DNA of 64,000 bases, taken from NCBI GenBank assembly GCA_012934845.2, contig WNNJ02002785.1:62001-126000 (forward strand). The letters are read 5' to 3'. A program made the translations under genes and the position numbers. Of the stretch, positions 1-11,250 are shown piece after piece (positions within the stretch are counted from its first letter, which is position 1; each line of letters starts with the position of its first letter). The notes under the pieces were generated by a model. That model made no database searches. It was not told the origin of the DNA and was given only the letters and a program-made list of their open reading frames with translations. The DNA is from Pomphorhynchus laevis (Eukaryota > Acanthocephala > Palaeacanthocephala > Echinorhynchida > Pomphorhynchidae).

Positions 1-2
1 TA

Positions 3-742
3 CACGTAATTGCATTCTCGGTGAAGCTAAACAATAGGCGAACAAGTGCCTTGTCGATTATTGCTTTACTCAACACTATATTAAAAAGAAAAACAAGAAA
101 TTTAACGATTAGTCAACATCAAGTAGTTCTACCCAATGCATCAACAATCATTACTCCAGCAGAACGTTATCGTCTGGCAGCGTATTTAGGAATTTATGCT
201 GATATAAAGGTGTGGGGCTATCTTATAATCAACAGACGTAGATTTAAAGATGAAACTATATCAAATGAACTGATCAGGATGATGATGACAGTTCTTCGCC
301 TTGAACCAATTGCCAATTAACAAATCGAGTTTGGTTCAATACTAATTTACTTAGCACTGCAGCAATGCATCCGAAAGAAATATCGTTGTTATAACCAATA
401 GTTGACCTAATGCAAGTAGGGGCCGACAGAGATAATGCAGAATTCACAGATCCAACTTTAAATTTAAACCATGCGGAGATTTTGTAAATTTTCAAAAGAT
501 GTGAATCGATAAAAATAATTCCAGTTAAGTTAGCAGAATTTATGCATATGAAGTTACATTTACCGTCAATATTTCAAAGTGATGAACAAATTTCAGCTTT
601 GAATACATTATTGACATCACCATTACATGATTATAATGTATGGATAAATACGGCTATGAATGGGTCAATAAGATATAGTACTACAGGAGTCAATGAAATA
701 GGTAGTCTATACAGCGTATTAACTGGTACACATAAAGCCACA
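3..742 (+). pseudogene. Unrecognised decayed coding block
   Basis: Two open stretches in the same direction: 3-320, reading on past one stop to about 389, and 542-745. The first has a basic N-terminal half and a helix-rich second half with a short LAAYLG stretch. The second has a segment reading INTAMNGSIRYSTTGVNEIG that looks like a conserved structural-protein motif, but I cannot name the family. Stops and frame changes separate the pieces, so this is a relic. Given the many RNA-virus-derived fragments nearby, a viral capsid or nucleoprotein relic is possible; that is a guess. The left edge is cut by the window. Confidence 0.3.
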
Positions 743-745
743 TAA

Positions 746-1200
746 TGTTCAGCGCAAAGCTTTCCAATTAGTGCAACAGCCTACAGATTCGAGGATACAC
801 AAGAATATACATAATTTATTGAAAAATTAAAACAGGGATTTTTCATATCGAATCACAAAATTAATCCTGCTAAAAGCTTCTGAGCTTGCACATCTTCAAT
901 TTCTTCAGTTATATCTCAATCACAATCCTACGCTTAAAGGTACTCGACTAATGAATAGCCCACAAATTGCTTTTCGGCATATCTCCAGTGAACATCCGGA
1001 AGCGTTTAAATGAAAGTGGGGTAGATACTTTAAACAGACCGAAATGAATTTAGTACTATGTTGCGTGATCACTAGACCTACATATACAACTACAAACCAT
1101 GCAAATGATGATCATTATTACAACGATGTTGCAGCTCGTAGAGTAAAATTTATTTTTTTAAATAGGCAAATAGATTATACTTTCTGAATTCATGTAAATT
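746..1200. other. AT-rich stretch, no clear gene
   Basis: Short interrupted readings on the plus strand (around 780-1010, for example a piece reading FRHISSEHPEAFK) have no recognisable domain. It may continue the decayed block before it or form the 5' part of the Penelope-like element after it. No repeat or RNA gene is evident. Confidence 0.3.
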
Positions 1201-1202
1201 CG

Positions 1203-2115
1203 CCATTTTATTAACAGATTATTTATAAACCGTAGACGGAAAAATATCGATAATTCAGGTTTTTTCACCAATCTTTTGAAACGCGAATTGAACCAAATAG
1301 CGGTAGAGGATCTTGGTTTAGGCCTAGATTTTCTTCCATCACCCAAAGAGTTCAATCGACTCAACCTCATTCAAGAACTTAAACTTGTTCAAAAGCTTGC
1401 GTTTGCTGACGATGACCCTTTCGCTTCTGAAGATCGTAAGATATTTGCATTCTAAGAACCTATCAACAAATATGTTCAATCAACTGCAAACACCTTTCAC
1501 ATTTCAAAATCTCAACATCGACTCATATCTACATTAAACGATATAAAAATGGACAAAAATATAGTTATACGTTAAGCAGATAGAAGTAAGGAGGCAGTAG
1601 TTTGGGATAGAGGAAATTATGTTGCTGAAGCCAATCAGCAATTAATTTCAAATTCCTACGAAAGGTCGGAACCGATTATATTATAACTGCTCGTCAAGAC
1701 GTACAAATGTGTATCGATTAACTGGATTTATTCATTGATATGAAGTCAAGATTGAGGCATTTTTCAACCCAAAGGGTACATCTTATATGCTACAAAAAAT
1801 GCGTCAGGCAATTAACCCATGCCCTGATCGTCCGAAAATTATCAATGTGAACACACCAACCGAGAAGTTATCAAAGTATCTGCATCAACTGTGACAACCT
1901 ACTATTAAAAAGGTAGACTTATATTTGCCCTATACTGACTCATTAATTAGGTTGACTGATGCTTGGCGCTTGAATCGGGACCCGAATCATCTTCTTGTCA
2001 CACTCGAAGTAAATCTTCTTATACGTATATATCATTGGATGGAGGCATCCACGCCGTGTTGGAATTCCTGAAATACAAATGTGATTACAGTGACAAAATA
2101 ATTTCAGTGATTACA
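1203..2115 (+). pseudogene. Penelope-like element, N-terminal and RT part (decayed)
   Basis: The plus strand reads, with several stops and frame changes, a series typical of Penelope-like retroelements. There is a segment LGLGLDFLPSPKEF near 1318, then NIVIR-ADRSKEAVVWDRGNYV near 1558 (the basic/ADKG-like block ahead of the RT), then a segment with DRPKIINVNTPTEKLSKYL near 1830 and a degraded TLDV-SLYTNI-like region near 2000. Penelope-like elements encode an RT related to telomerase plus, usually, a C-terminal GIY-YIG nuclease. The RT is truncated before its catalytic YxDD. At least four in-frame stops make it non-functional. Family assignment rests on motif order, not on a search. Confidence 0.6.
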
Positions 2116-2125
2116 CGAATGTGAG

Positions 2126-2148
2126 ACACGGAGTTAAAAACTCCGTGT
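2126..2148. repeat. Short perfect hairpin
   Basis: Arms of 10 bp (2126-2135 and 2139-2148, ACACGGAGTT and its complement) around an AAA loop. It lies in a stretch with repeated GTGATTACA-like words just after the Penelope-like relic, so it may mark a junction. Confidence 0.7.
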
Positions 2149-3540
2149 GCAACATTGTGATTACAATTTGAAACATAGAAGTCACTGGTTACCTTGAAAC
2201 CAAGTCAGAAACTAAACACTATGCAAAATAGATTAAAGAACATAATATGGGTTAAAAGAACATAATATGCGTCCCATAGTTGTAAGGCATGTGAACGAAT
2301 ACGCTGCAAAACGTGAGGTTGTTTCTTCTGGTGATGAATAAAACAATTCAAGGAAAGAATTCTCATCCAAACTAAACAAATCGACATATTGGACAACGTC
2401 ACATATTGTGTATGTTTTTACGTGTGTTTATTGCAGCAAACTATATGTAATAGAAACTAAGAGATAGTTAAGTATCATACTAAATAATAAACGAGCGAAT
2501 CTAAAGCGCAAAATATATCGCTTGTGAAGTGAAGAACATGCAGACAAATAAGTTTAAAAATTTACTGATACAATCGGGAATTACAAGTGACTTAGAGAGA
2601 GGAATAAAGCAGAAATACAGGAGATAGGACGATTGTTGGCATGCTATTTAAATGGTTTGAATGAAGATTATTGCTATAGTGGAAGGATTCAACGTAATTT
2701 TAACATTTTAATTTATTTATACGCTTATTTTAGATCAAAAAAAGCTTAGTAAAGGGTTAAGCGTCAGCTAGTTTTTATTCTTGATAAGCGGTGTTCTTTG
2801 AACTATATTTTACTGCATCTATAGTATCAGATCGCGGACAACGGCTTATAACATCTACAATATATGTTGGAAAGGAATATATCATGATTATAAAATTCAT
2901 AAGAAATGGTTCTTTTTCCGTATTTTTCCGAAATGTTAAAAAAAAATTTTCAGAAATCCATTACATTGAAGATTTAATATACTAAAGAATTTCTAGATGT
3001 ACTAGATGATTAGCCTTGTCGGTAAGGCATAGACACACTAGTTGAGTGAATCTAGGTTAGAATCTGACAGTGCAAATAGTGTTCAAAATAAACTACAGCG
3101 GTAAACAGTCTTCTGATGAGTTCGGGTATACCATTGCACTGCTGTAGCGGATCAAACAATACCAACATGTCAACATAAAATCTAGCATGTTGTGAATCAA
3201 GGTGTATGGAGTTGGAAGTAATGAAGAAATGATACCGTAGTTGGTTTACGCTGCGCAATCACCTTGTGTGATCTATCAAAATTGATTATATATATGAAAT
3301 TGATTGAGAGACTCTCGGCTGAGATCCTCGAAGGACTGTACATTTATTTATATAATTGAAAATATCAATAAATAACAGCTTGAATTTATTCGAACGTTTC
3401 GACTTTTGTTTTTCAACTTTACACGTATGTCGTTGTTAGTTTGTCGTCACGTATAGGATGATTGGGCATACGTAGCGACTTTAAATATTACGAGAATAAT
3501 TTGGTTATATTTATTGATATGATGATATATAGAATGATGT
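2149..3540. other. AT-rich spacer without a supported gene
   Basis: Only short, unconserved open stretches (such as 2791-2985 plus and 3052-3258 minus) are present, with no recognisable motifs. No tRNA or rRNA is seen. Confidence 0.5.
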
Positions 3541-3549
3541 CTGGTGTTT

Positions 3550-3873
3550 ATGCTTCTTCATGAAGAAAACAGTGATTTATTTATGAGTACACATGTGTGT
3601 CCCAGGGCAGGTGTAACAACACGTGTAAAGGAGCATCGCAGTGCATGTAAAAGAAGTGACGTGTCATCCGCTATCTTGAATCATTCACTAAGGCACGATC
3701 ACCAGATCGATTTCGATAACGTTGAAATTTTAGAGAAAGAACCTAACAACTTTAGAAGATTAATCCTCGAATCGCTGCACATTCATAAAACGGAAATATT
3801 GGTGGACGGAAACAAGTCAAATTACAATTTAAAACTTCGCACGACTCAATGGACTGAGATCGAAAGGAATTAA
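3550..3873 (+). pseudogene. Penelope-like element, C-terminal GIY-YIG part
   Basis: The reading frame contains TTRVKEHRSACKRSDVSSAILNH followed by a histidine-rich DHQIDFDNVEILEKEP and RRLILESLHIHK. This is the second half of the GIY-YIG nuclease domain as found at the C-terminus of Penelope-like elements (EHR motif, then the F-D-x-N-x-x-I-L-E-x-E region and the R-x-x-x-E-S-x-x-I helix). The first half with the GIY and YIG strands is missing, so it cannot be active. It lies 1.4 kb beyond the RT relic at 1203-2115 in the same orientation and could be the other end of that element. Confidence 0.6.
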
Positions 3874-4184
3874 GTGTGATTCTTCCATGTTTAGTGACTA
3901 GATAGTGTATAAAAGCTGTAATACTGTATTTTAGACTTAATTTTGAGAAGGATCATTAGCTTGATTGAAACGTCAATAAAACAGATACGTAATTCTCTCT
4001 TTTTTCTCGTGTGGATAATAACGCAAAAGAAACAAATAAATAGGCACACGAAAGAGCATTGATCAATTAATGACAGACAAACAATTAAATACAAGGATAA
4101 ATAAATTAAGCTGTAAAAATAATGAGACATTTGAAACAATGTTAAAATTAGTAGATGTGCTTGTGCCTGTGTTTGTGTTGCCAA

Positions 4185-4242
4185 ATTGTACTCTTTTCAT
4201 GTTTTGAAAAGAGTACAATGTTTATTTCACGAAATAAACATT
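4185..4242. repeat. Two overlapping perfect palindromes
   Basis: First palindrome: 14 bp arms at 4185-4198 and 4206-4219 with a 7 bp loop. Second: 12 bp arms at 4217-4228 and 4231-4242 with a 2 bp loop, sharing 3 bp with the first. Each arm is copied perfectly from its partner, which is a signature of fold-back copying. Confidence 0.8.
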
Positions 4243-4671
4243 CCGCACATATGTACTCCATTATAACGTCAATTGTGCGTAAGTTGATATTTTTAGATAG
4301 ACATCGATACAGTAATTATTTGCATTTAAAGTAAATTAATAGAGTAAATGAGATCTTAAGATAGGTGATTGCCGAATTCGATCTAGCTACAGTTTCCTCA
4401 TGGACAAAGCTTCTACAATTAGGAAGGGATCAGATAACTTGAGTAAGATCATCAGCATGATCATATAGGCTCTTTATCAGAACATGAAGCAGTTGTTATT
4501 AGCATAAATGTATACATGGAAAGAAAGCGTATTAAGATAACGTTAATGAAGATCATGATTCTGAGTTTATCGATTCTCCAATCGCATTACTGAATGTATA
4601 AGATACATAACATAAAACTACCAATTTCGTGGTAAGTTTCTTTTTAAAAATAAAAAGAAATCCGAGTTGAT
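4243..4671. other. AT-rich spacer, no gene seen
   Basis: No open frame or motif can be supported here. Homology to the 2.46 kb tandem unit starts just to the right, at about 4672. Confidence 0.5.
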
Positions 4672-4680
4672 TTATTTGTA

Positions 4681-5199
4681 ATGTCTGGTGATAATCTTAT
4701 AAACACCTTTCACAATGCGGGTACTGGACTGGGATTCTGAGGGTCCTCAGTCATATGGGCATTGAAAGGCTTCGCCATACAAGGGATTTTTTAGATGCCT
4801 TTCCAATTAGGATAAGACTGAGTGATGATTTTTATTTAAAGATGACGGGCCTCCTTGCGGGTATTGGAAAGCAGGCGATTGCTCGTTTCATTCTTCAAAG
4901 GATGGTTAAACATCCCGCCATGCGTTTGGCACAAGAAGTAGGCGATTTTGAGTTTCTAGCAGACTGCTACAATATAGTTATAAGAAATTGAGCACAATTC
5001 CACGATAGGTCGGCGCATCTCACTGGCGAACCAAGATTAGATACCGCCGATCATATTCAAAGTAGAGTGCTTGGATGCCTTGGAGCATTTGCCAGCATTT
5101 TTTACAATGAAACTAACTTATTCAAGTCCCCTGCAGTGAATGGCCCTGGCGGTAAGAGATTCGCTTCATACGAAGATTACGACAGTGAGTTCGCATAAT
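4681..5199 (+). pseudogene. Nucleoprotein-like viral relic, fragment a (copy 1)
   Basis: Reads MSGDNLINTFHNAG, then after a small frame defect SHMGIERLRHTRDFLDAFPIR, a TGLLAGIGK loop and an alpha-helical LQRMVKH region. A stop at 4989-4991 is followed by a further matching part to about 5199. The frame matches the C-terminal half of the protein encoded more completely at 24019-24830 and 30085-30780. I interpret it as the nucleoprotein of a negative-strand RNA virus because homologous copies sit beside a clear viral L polymerase fragment; the protein alone does not prove this. Broken here. Confidence 0.5.
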
Positions 5200-5560
5200 A
5201 GCTAGCTCAGCACAGACGTGTTAAAATTTTAGATAAAATAATGGCTCAACTAACAACCAACAGACAGTTCAACGAGCCCGAGATGATTGACCGAATAATA
5301 ATATTAATATTATTGAAGAGAAAATTTATTGCCATCGCGCCTCTCGTAATATATTTTTTATGTATACACAACAATTAGGAACTTAAAAGATAACCGCGAT
5401 GATAGAAGATAATAATATTAATATTAATTTTTTAAATACTAATTTTTATTTCTTGAGAGATAACAGAATCAGGGTTCCTGCAAATGGGCCCAAAATACAA
5501 ATGCTTGAATTCAAAGTAATTAAACCCGCGGATCTACCGCCCGAGACATTAGTTCATTAG
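5200..5560. other. AT-rich spacer of the tandem unit
   Basis: Contains AATAATATTAATATTA-type runs and no gene. Repeated at 7660-8020 and 10122-10481. Confidence 0.6.
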
Positions 5561-5561
5561 T

Positions 5562-6290
5562 TCAGTTTCCAAAGCACCACGAATTTGATCGCACAAGTCT
5601 GATTCCAATACATTTTCTTAACTGTGCAACGTACTCAGAATATGCCTGGTTGTTGATCCTAGAAGCTTTCTTCGCCGCCCTTTTAATTACTTCGCTTGCA
5701 TCAGCTTCGAGCGCTCCTAATGCTGACATAATGACCGGCAGAAATATTGCTCGTTCAATCTTTGATACTCGTTCCGAGTACTTTGAGATCTTCCTTAGTG
5801 CATGGTATCCAAACGCAGCATCAACGGACCTCAGCGCGCACGACCTTGCAAATGGGTTGAATATCGATACGTCCATCAAGGACCGCTCAGTCTGTATGCC
5901 GAAAAGACCGTGACAACTTATGTCCAATCTCGCGTTCATATCCCTCGATGTAGCCTGACACGAAAATACAATGTTTGAGTCCACCGGTGTCAGCGTAGGC
6001 TCAATTTCTGGTTTTGTAGTTACATCAGCTAGAATTCGTGCAACTGTGTCTCTCACTACATTGTGTCGGGATAATCGTTTTACCACTCGCCTGGCACGAT
6101 AGAGTGTGCTGAACAGAGTTCAAGTCGCGACATTTACATTTCTCAGGCGCTTGCAAACGTGCTGTGTTATATATTGTCGCAATGCCGTCGCAAAATTCTC
6201 TGTTACTCAGGCGAAAATCGTGATACTCAGACGGTAGAATGTTGAGCCAACTTGAAGCACCTTTCACCGTAGCGTGTTCAAGCGCAATCT
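5562..6290 (-). pseudogene. Restriction-like-endonuclease retroelement, C-terminal part (copy 1)
   Basis: On the minus strand the first reading (6267-6110) carries GASSWLNILPSEYHDFRLSN and a cysteine/histidine segment (CKCRDLNSVQHTLSC). A frameshift near 6090-6110 leads into the second (6086-5562): RLSRHNVVRD, then SRDMNARLDISCHG and SLMDVSIFNPFA. The CCHC-like finger followed by a (A)RLDI...DV-x-FNP block resembles the restriction-like (PD-(D/E)xK) endonuclease end of site-specific non-LTR elements. The RT part is absent. Homologous regions occur at 46794-48014 and 55150-57676, the latter with RT motifs, which supports the assignment. Confidence 0.65.
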
Positions 6291-6305
6291 TTCTGTCAGG
6301 ATCGA

Positions 6306-6478
6306 ATGGCTGCAGTTTGTGCGTATAGCATCGTAAAGTACGGACTATTTGGATATATCAACGAGCTAGAGAAAGACGGCAGATGGGACGCCGTCGAAGC
6401 TCCAAATCCTTCTGTGTCGTTGACTCGTCGCGAATTTACTTTTGACGCCGCCCTAAAAATCACCACGTAGGCCAGGAT
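6306..6478 (+). pseudogene. Nucleoprotein-like relic, central piece (copy 1)
   Basis: Reads MAAVCAYSIVKYGLFGYINELEKDGRWDAVEAPNP, closely matching the central part of the 182-residue frame at 30085-30633 (there VAAVCAYLIVKYNLFGYIGDL). It stops near 6470. It is followed 40 bp later by fragment b, with a deletion between. Confidence 0.5.
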
Positions 6479-6519
6479 GACGCCACTGCATACCTCAAAA
6501 AGTTCTTGATTTATTTGCA

Positions 6520-7035
6520 ATGTCTGGTGATAATCTTATAAACACCTTTCACAATGCGGGACACTGGACTGGGACTCTGAGGGTCCTCAGTCATATGGGC
6601 ATTGACGGGCTTTGCAATACCAGAGATTTTTTAGATGCCTTTCCAATTAGGTTTAGACTTAGTGATGATTTTTATTTAAGGATGACGGGCCTCCCTGCGG
6701 GTGTTGGAAAGCTGGCGATTGCTCGTGCAATTCTTCAAAGGATGGTTAAACATCCCTCCACGCGTTTGGCACAAGTAAGCGATTTTGAGTTCCTAGCATA
6801 CTGCTACAATATAGTTATCAGGAATAGAGCACAATTCCACATTGGGTCGGCGTTTCTCACTGGTGAACCTAGATTAGATGCCGCTGATCATATTCAAAGT
6901 AGAGTGCTTGGACGGCTTGGAGCATTTGCCAGCATTTTTTACAATGAAACTAGCTTATTCAAGTCCCCTGCAGTGAATGTCCCTGATGGTAAGAGATTCA
7001 CTTCATACGAAAAGATCTCGTTAGTCAGATCTTAA
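6520..7035 (+). pseudogene. Nucleoprotein-like relic, fragment b (copy 1)
   Basis: A 171-residue open frame: helix-rich, with the AFPIRFRLSDDFYLRMTGLP segment, LQRMVKHP, YCYNIVIRNRAQFHIGSAFL and a C-terminal FNP-free tail ending near LVRS. It is the longest uninterrupted C-terminal half of this protein type in the window, together with 8980-9498. There is no start-proximal domain, so it is a fragment, even though open. Downstream (7040-7130) a further small piece matches the region just ahead of fragment a. Confidence 0.5.
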
Positions 7036-7137
7036 CTGTCATTCTGAGCACCAAGGTAAGCTACTGGGCTACAAATCACCACGTAGGCCAGGATGACGCC
7101 ACTGGATACCTCAAAAAAGTTCTTAATTTATTTGTAA

Positions 7138-7660
7138 TGTCTAGTGATAATCTTATAAACACCTTTCACAATGCGGGCAACTGGACTGGGATTCTGAGGG
7201 TCCTCAGTCATATGGGCATTGAAAGGCTTCGCCATACCAGGGATTTTTTAGATGCCTTTCCCAATTAGGATAAGACTGAGTGATGATTTTTATTTAAAGA
7301 TGACGGGCCTCCTTGCGGGTATTGGAAAGCAGGCGATTGCTCGTTTCATTCTTCAAAGGATGGTTAAACATCCCGCCATGCGTTTGGCACAAGAAAGTAG
7401 GCGATTTTGAGTTTCTAGCATACTGCTACAATATAGTTATCAGGAATAGAGCACAATTCCACATTGGGTCGGCGTTTCTCACTGGCGAACCTAGATTAAA
7501 TACCGCCGATCATATTCAAAGTAGAGTGCTTGGACGCCTTGGAGCATTTGTCAGCATTTTTTTACAATGAAACTAGCTTATTCAAGTCCCCTGCAGTGAA
7601 TGGCCCTGGCGGTAAGAGATTCGCTTCATACGAGGATTACGACAGTGAGTTCGCATAATA
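7138..7660 (+). pseudogene. Nucleoprotein-like relic, fragment a (copy 2)
   Basis: Same content as 4681-5199 but with different breaks: an extra C near 7260 and an extra base near 7393 shift the frame, leaving 7313-7570 open in another register. Confidence 0.5.
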
Positions 7661-8020
7661 GCTAGCTCAGCACAAACGTGTAAAAATTTTAGATAAAATA
7701 ATGGTTCAACTAACAACCAACAGACAGTTCAACGAGTCCGAGATGATTGACCGAATAATAATATTAATATTATTGAAGAGAAAATTTATTGCCATCGCGC
7801 CTCTCGTAATATATTTTTTATGTATACACAACAATTAGGAACTTAAAAGATAACCGCGATGATAGAAGATAATAATATTAATATTAATTTTTTAAATACT
7901 AATTTTTATTTCTTGAGAGATAACAGAATCAGGGTTCCTGCAAATGGGCCCAAAATACAAATGCTTGAATTCAAAGTAATTAAACCCGCGGATCTACCGC
8001 CCGAGACATTAGTTCATTAG
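7661..8020. other. AT-rich spacer of the tandem unit (copy 2)
   Basis: Near-identical to 5200-5560; no gene. Confidence 0.6.
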
Positions 8021-8021
8021 T

Positions 8022-8750
8022 TCAGTTTCCAAAGCACCACGAATTTGATCGCACAAGTCTGATTCCAATACATTTTCTTAACTGTGCAACGTACTCAGAA
8101 TATGCCTGGTTGTTGATCCTAGAAGCTTTCTTCGCCGCCCTTTTAATAACTTCGCTTGCATCAGCTTCGAGCGCTCCTAATGCTGACATAATGACCGGCA
8201 TAAATATTGCTCGTTCAATCTTTGATACTCGTTCCGAGTACTTTGAGATCTTCCTCAGTGCATGGTATCCAAACGCAGCATCAACGGACCTCAGCGCGCA
8301 CGACCTTGCAAATGGGTTGAATATCGATACGTCCATCAAGGACCGCTCAGTCTGTATGCCGAAAAGACCGTGACAACTTATGTCCAATCTCGCGTTCATA
8401 TCCCTCGATGTAGCCTGACACGAAAATACAATGTTTGAGTCCACCGGTGTCAGCGTAGGCTCAATTTCTGGTTTTGTAGTTACATCAGCTAGAATTCGTG
8501 CAACTGTGTCTCTCACTACATTGTGTCGGGATAATCGTTTTACCACTCGCCTGGCACGATAGAGTGTGCTGAACAGAGTTCAAGTCGCGACATTTACATT
8601 TCTCAGGCGCTTGCATACGTGCTGTGTTATATATTGTCGCAATGCCGTCGCAAAATTCTCTGTTACTCAGGCGAAAATCGTGATACTCAGACGGTAGAAT
8701 GTTGAGCCAACTTGAAGCACCTTTCACCGTAGCGTGTTCAAGCGCAATCT
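8022..8750 (-). pseudogene. Restriction-like-endonuclease retroelement, C-terminal part (copy 2)
   Basis: Almost identical to 5562-6290, including the same frameshift between the finger segment and the endonuclease-like segment. The shared defect shows the element was already dead before the array was amplified. Confidence 0.65.
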
Positions 8751-8765
8751 TTCTGTCAGGATCGA

Positions 8766-8938
8766 ATGGCTGCAGTTTGTGCGTATAGCATCGTAAAGTA
8801 CGGACTATTTGGATATATCAACGAGCTAGAGAAAGACGGCAGATGGGACGCCGTCGAAGCTCCAAATCCTTCTGTGTCGTTGACTCGAGGCGAATTTACT
8901 TTTGACGCCGCCCTAAAAATCACCACGTAGGCCAGGAT
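8766..8938 (+). pseudogene. Nucleoprotein-like relic, central piece (copy 2)
   Basis: Copy of 6306-6478 with a few substitutions. Confidence 0.5.
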
Positions 8939-8979
8939 GACGCCACTGCATACCTCAAAAAGTTCTTGATTTATTTGCA

Positions 8980-9498
8980 ATGTCTGGTGATAATCTTATA
9001 AACACCTTTCACAATGCGGGACACTGGACTGGGACTCTGAGGGTCCTCAGTCATATGGGCATTGACGGGCTTTGCAATACCAGAGATTTTTTAGATGCCT
9101 TTCCAATTAGGTTTAGACTTAGTGATGATTTTTATTTAAGGATGACGGGCCTCCCTGCGGGTGTTGGAAAGCTGGCGATTGCTCGTGCAATTCTTCAAAG
9201 GATGGTTAAACATCCCTCCACGCGTTTGGCCCCAGAAGTAGGCGATTTTGAGTTCCTAGCATACTGCTACAATATAGTTATCAGGAATAGAGCACAATTC
9301 CACATTGGGTCGGCGTTTCTCACTGGTGAACCTAGATTAGATGCCGCTGATCATATTCAAAGTAGAGTGCTTGGACGGCTTGGAGCATTTGCCAGCATTT
9401 TTTACAATGAAACTAGCTTATTCAAGTCCCCTGCAGTGAATGTCCCTGATGGTAAGAGATTCACTTCATACGAAAAGATCTCGTTAGTCAGATCTTAA
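8980..9498 (+). pseudogene. Nucleoprotein-like relic, fragment b (copy 2)
   Basis: Copy of 6520-7035 with one more residue; reads LAPEVGDFEF where copy 1 reads LAQVSDFEF. Open for 172 residues. Confidence 0.5.
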
Positions 9499-9599
9499 CT
9501 GTCATTCTGAGCACCAAGGTAAGCTACTGGGCTACAAATCACCACGTAGGCCAGGATGACGCCACTGGATACCTCAAAAAAGTTCTTAATTTATTTGTA

Positions 9600-10122
9600 A
9601 TGTCTAGTGATAATCTTATAAACACCTTTCACAATGCGGGAAACTAGACTGGGATTCTGAGAGTCCTCAGTCATATGGGCATTGAAAGGCTTCGCCATAC
9701 CAGGGATTTTTTAGATGCCTTTCCCATTAGGATAAGACTGAGTGGTGATTTTTATTTAAAGATGACGGGCCTCCTTGCGGGTATTGGAAAGCTGGCGATT
9801 GCTCGTTTCATTCTTCAAAGGATGGTTAAACATCCCGCCATGCGTTTGGCACAAAAAGGAGGCGATTTTGAGTTTCTAGCATACTGCTACAATATAGTTA
9901 TCAGGAATAGAGCACAATTCCACATTGGGTCGGCGTTTCTCACTGGCGAAACTAGATTAAATACCGCCGATCATATTCAAAGTAGAGTGCTTAGATGCCT
10001 TGGAGCATTTGTCAGCATTTTTTTACAATGAAACTAGCTTATTCAAGTCCCCTGCAGTGAATGGCCCTGGCGGTAAGAGATTCGCTTCATACGAGGATTA
10101 CGACAGTGAGTTCGCATAATAG
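9600..10122 (+). pseudogene. Nucleoprotein-like relic, fragment a (copy 3)
   Basis: Copy of 4681-5199, open from 9675 to 10031 (118 residues), then broken by a T-run indel near 10020. Confidence 0.5.
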
Positions 10123-10481
10123 CTAGCTCAGCACAGACGTGATAAAATTTAAGATAAAATAATGGCTCAACTAACAACCAACAGACAGTTCAACGAGCCC
10201 GAGATGATTGACCGAATAATAATATTAATATTATTGAAGAGAAAATTTATTGCCATCGCGCCTCTCGTAATATATTTTTTATGTATACACAACAATTAGG
10301 AACTTAAAAGATAACCGCGATAATAGAAGATAATAATATTAATATTAATTTTTTAAATACTAATTTTTATTTCTTGAGAGATAACAGAATCAGGGTTCCT
10401 GCAAATGGGCCCAAAATACAAATGCTTGAATTCAAAGTAATTAAACCCGCGGATCTACCGCCCGAGACATTAGTTCATTAG
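10123..10481. other. AT-rich spacer of the tandem unit (copy 3)
   Basis: Near-identical to 5200-5560; no gene. Confidence 0.6.
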
Positions 10482-10482
10482 T

Positions 10483-11211
10483 TCAGTTTCCAAAGCACCA
10501 CGAATTTGATCGCACAAGTCTGATTCCAATACATTTTCTTAACTGTGCAACGTACTCAGAATATGCCTGGTTGTTGATCCTAGAAGCTTTCTTCGCCGCC
10601 CTTTTAATAACTTCGCTTGCATCAGCTTCGAGCGCTCCTAATGCTGACATAATGACCGGCATAAATATTGCTCGTTCAATCTTTGATACTCGTTCCGAGT
10701 ACTTTGAGATCTTCCTCAGTGCATGGTATCCAAACGCAGCATCAAAAGACCTCAGCGCGCACGACCTTGCAAATGGGTTGAATATCGATACGTCGATCAA
10801 GGACCGCTCAGTCTGTATGCCGAAAAGACCGTGACAACTTATGTCCAATCTCGCGTTCATATCCCTCGATGTAGCCTGACACGAAAATACAATGTTTGAG
10901 TCCACCGGTGTCAGCGTAGGCTCAATTTCTGGTTTTGTAGTTACATCAGCTAGAAATCGTGCAACTGTGTCTCTCACTACATTGTGTCGGGATAATCGTT
11001 TTACCACTCGCCTGGCACGATAGAGTGTGCTGAACAGAGTTCAAGTCGCGACATTTACATTTCTCAGGCGCTTGCAAACGTGCTGTGTTATATTGTCGCA
11101 ATGCCGTCGCAAAATTCTCTGTTACTCAGGCGAAAATCGTGATACTCAGACGGTAGAATGTTGAGCCAACTTGAAGCACCTTTCACCGTAGCGTGTTCAA
11201 GCGCAATCTTT
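10483..11211 (-). pseudogene. Restriction-like-endonuclease retroelement, C-terminal part (copy 3)
   Basis: Copy of 5562-6290 with a 2 bp deletion near 11088 and the same old frameshift. The segment from 10651 rightwards is present again at 19793 onwards, on the other side of the insertion. Confidence 0.65.
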
Positions 11212-11250
11212 CTGTCAGGATCGAATGGCTGCAGTTTGTGCATATAGCAT

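Noticed and set aside
5650..5913. Plus-strand 87-codon frames at 5650, 8110, 10571 and 19725
   Set aside because: Shadows of the minus-strand retroelement fragment; the minus strand carries the recognisable motifs.
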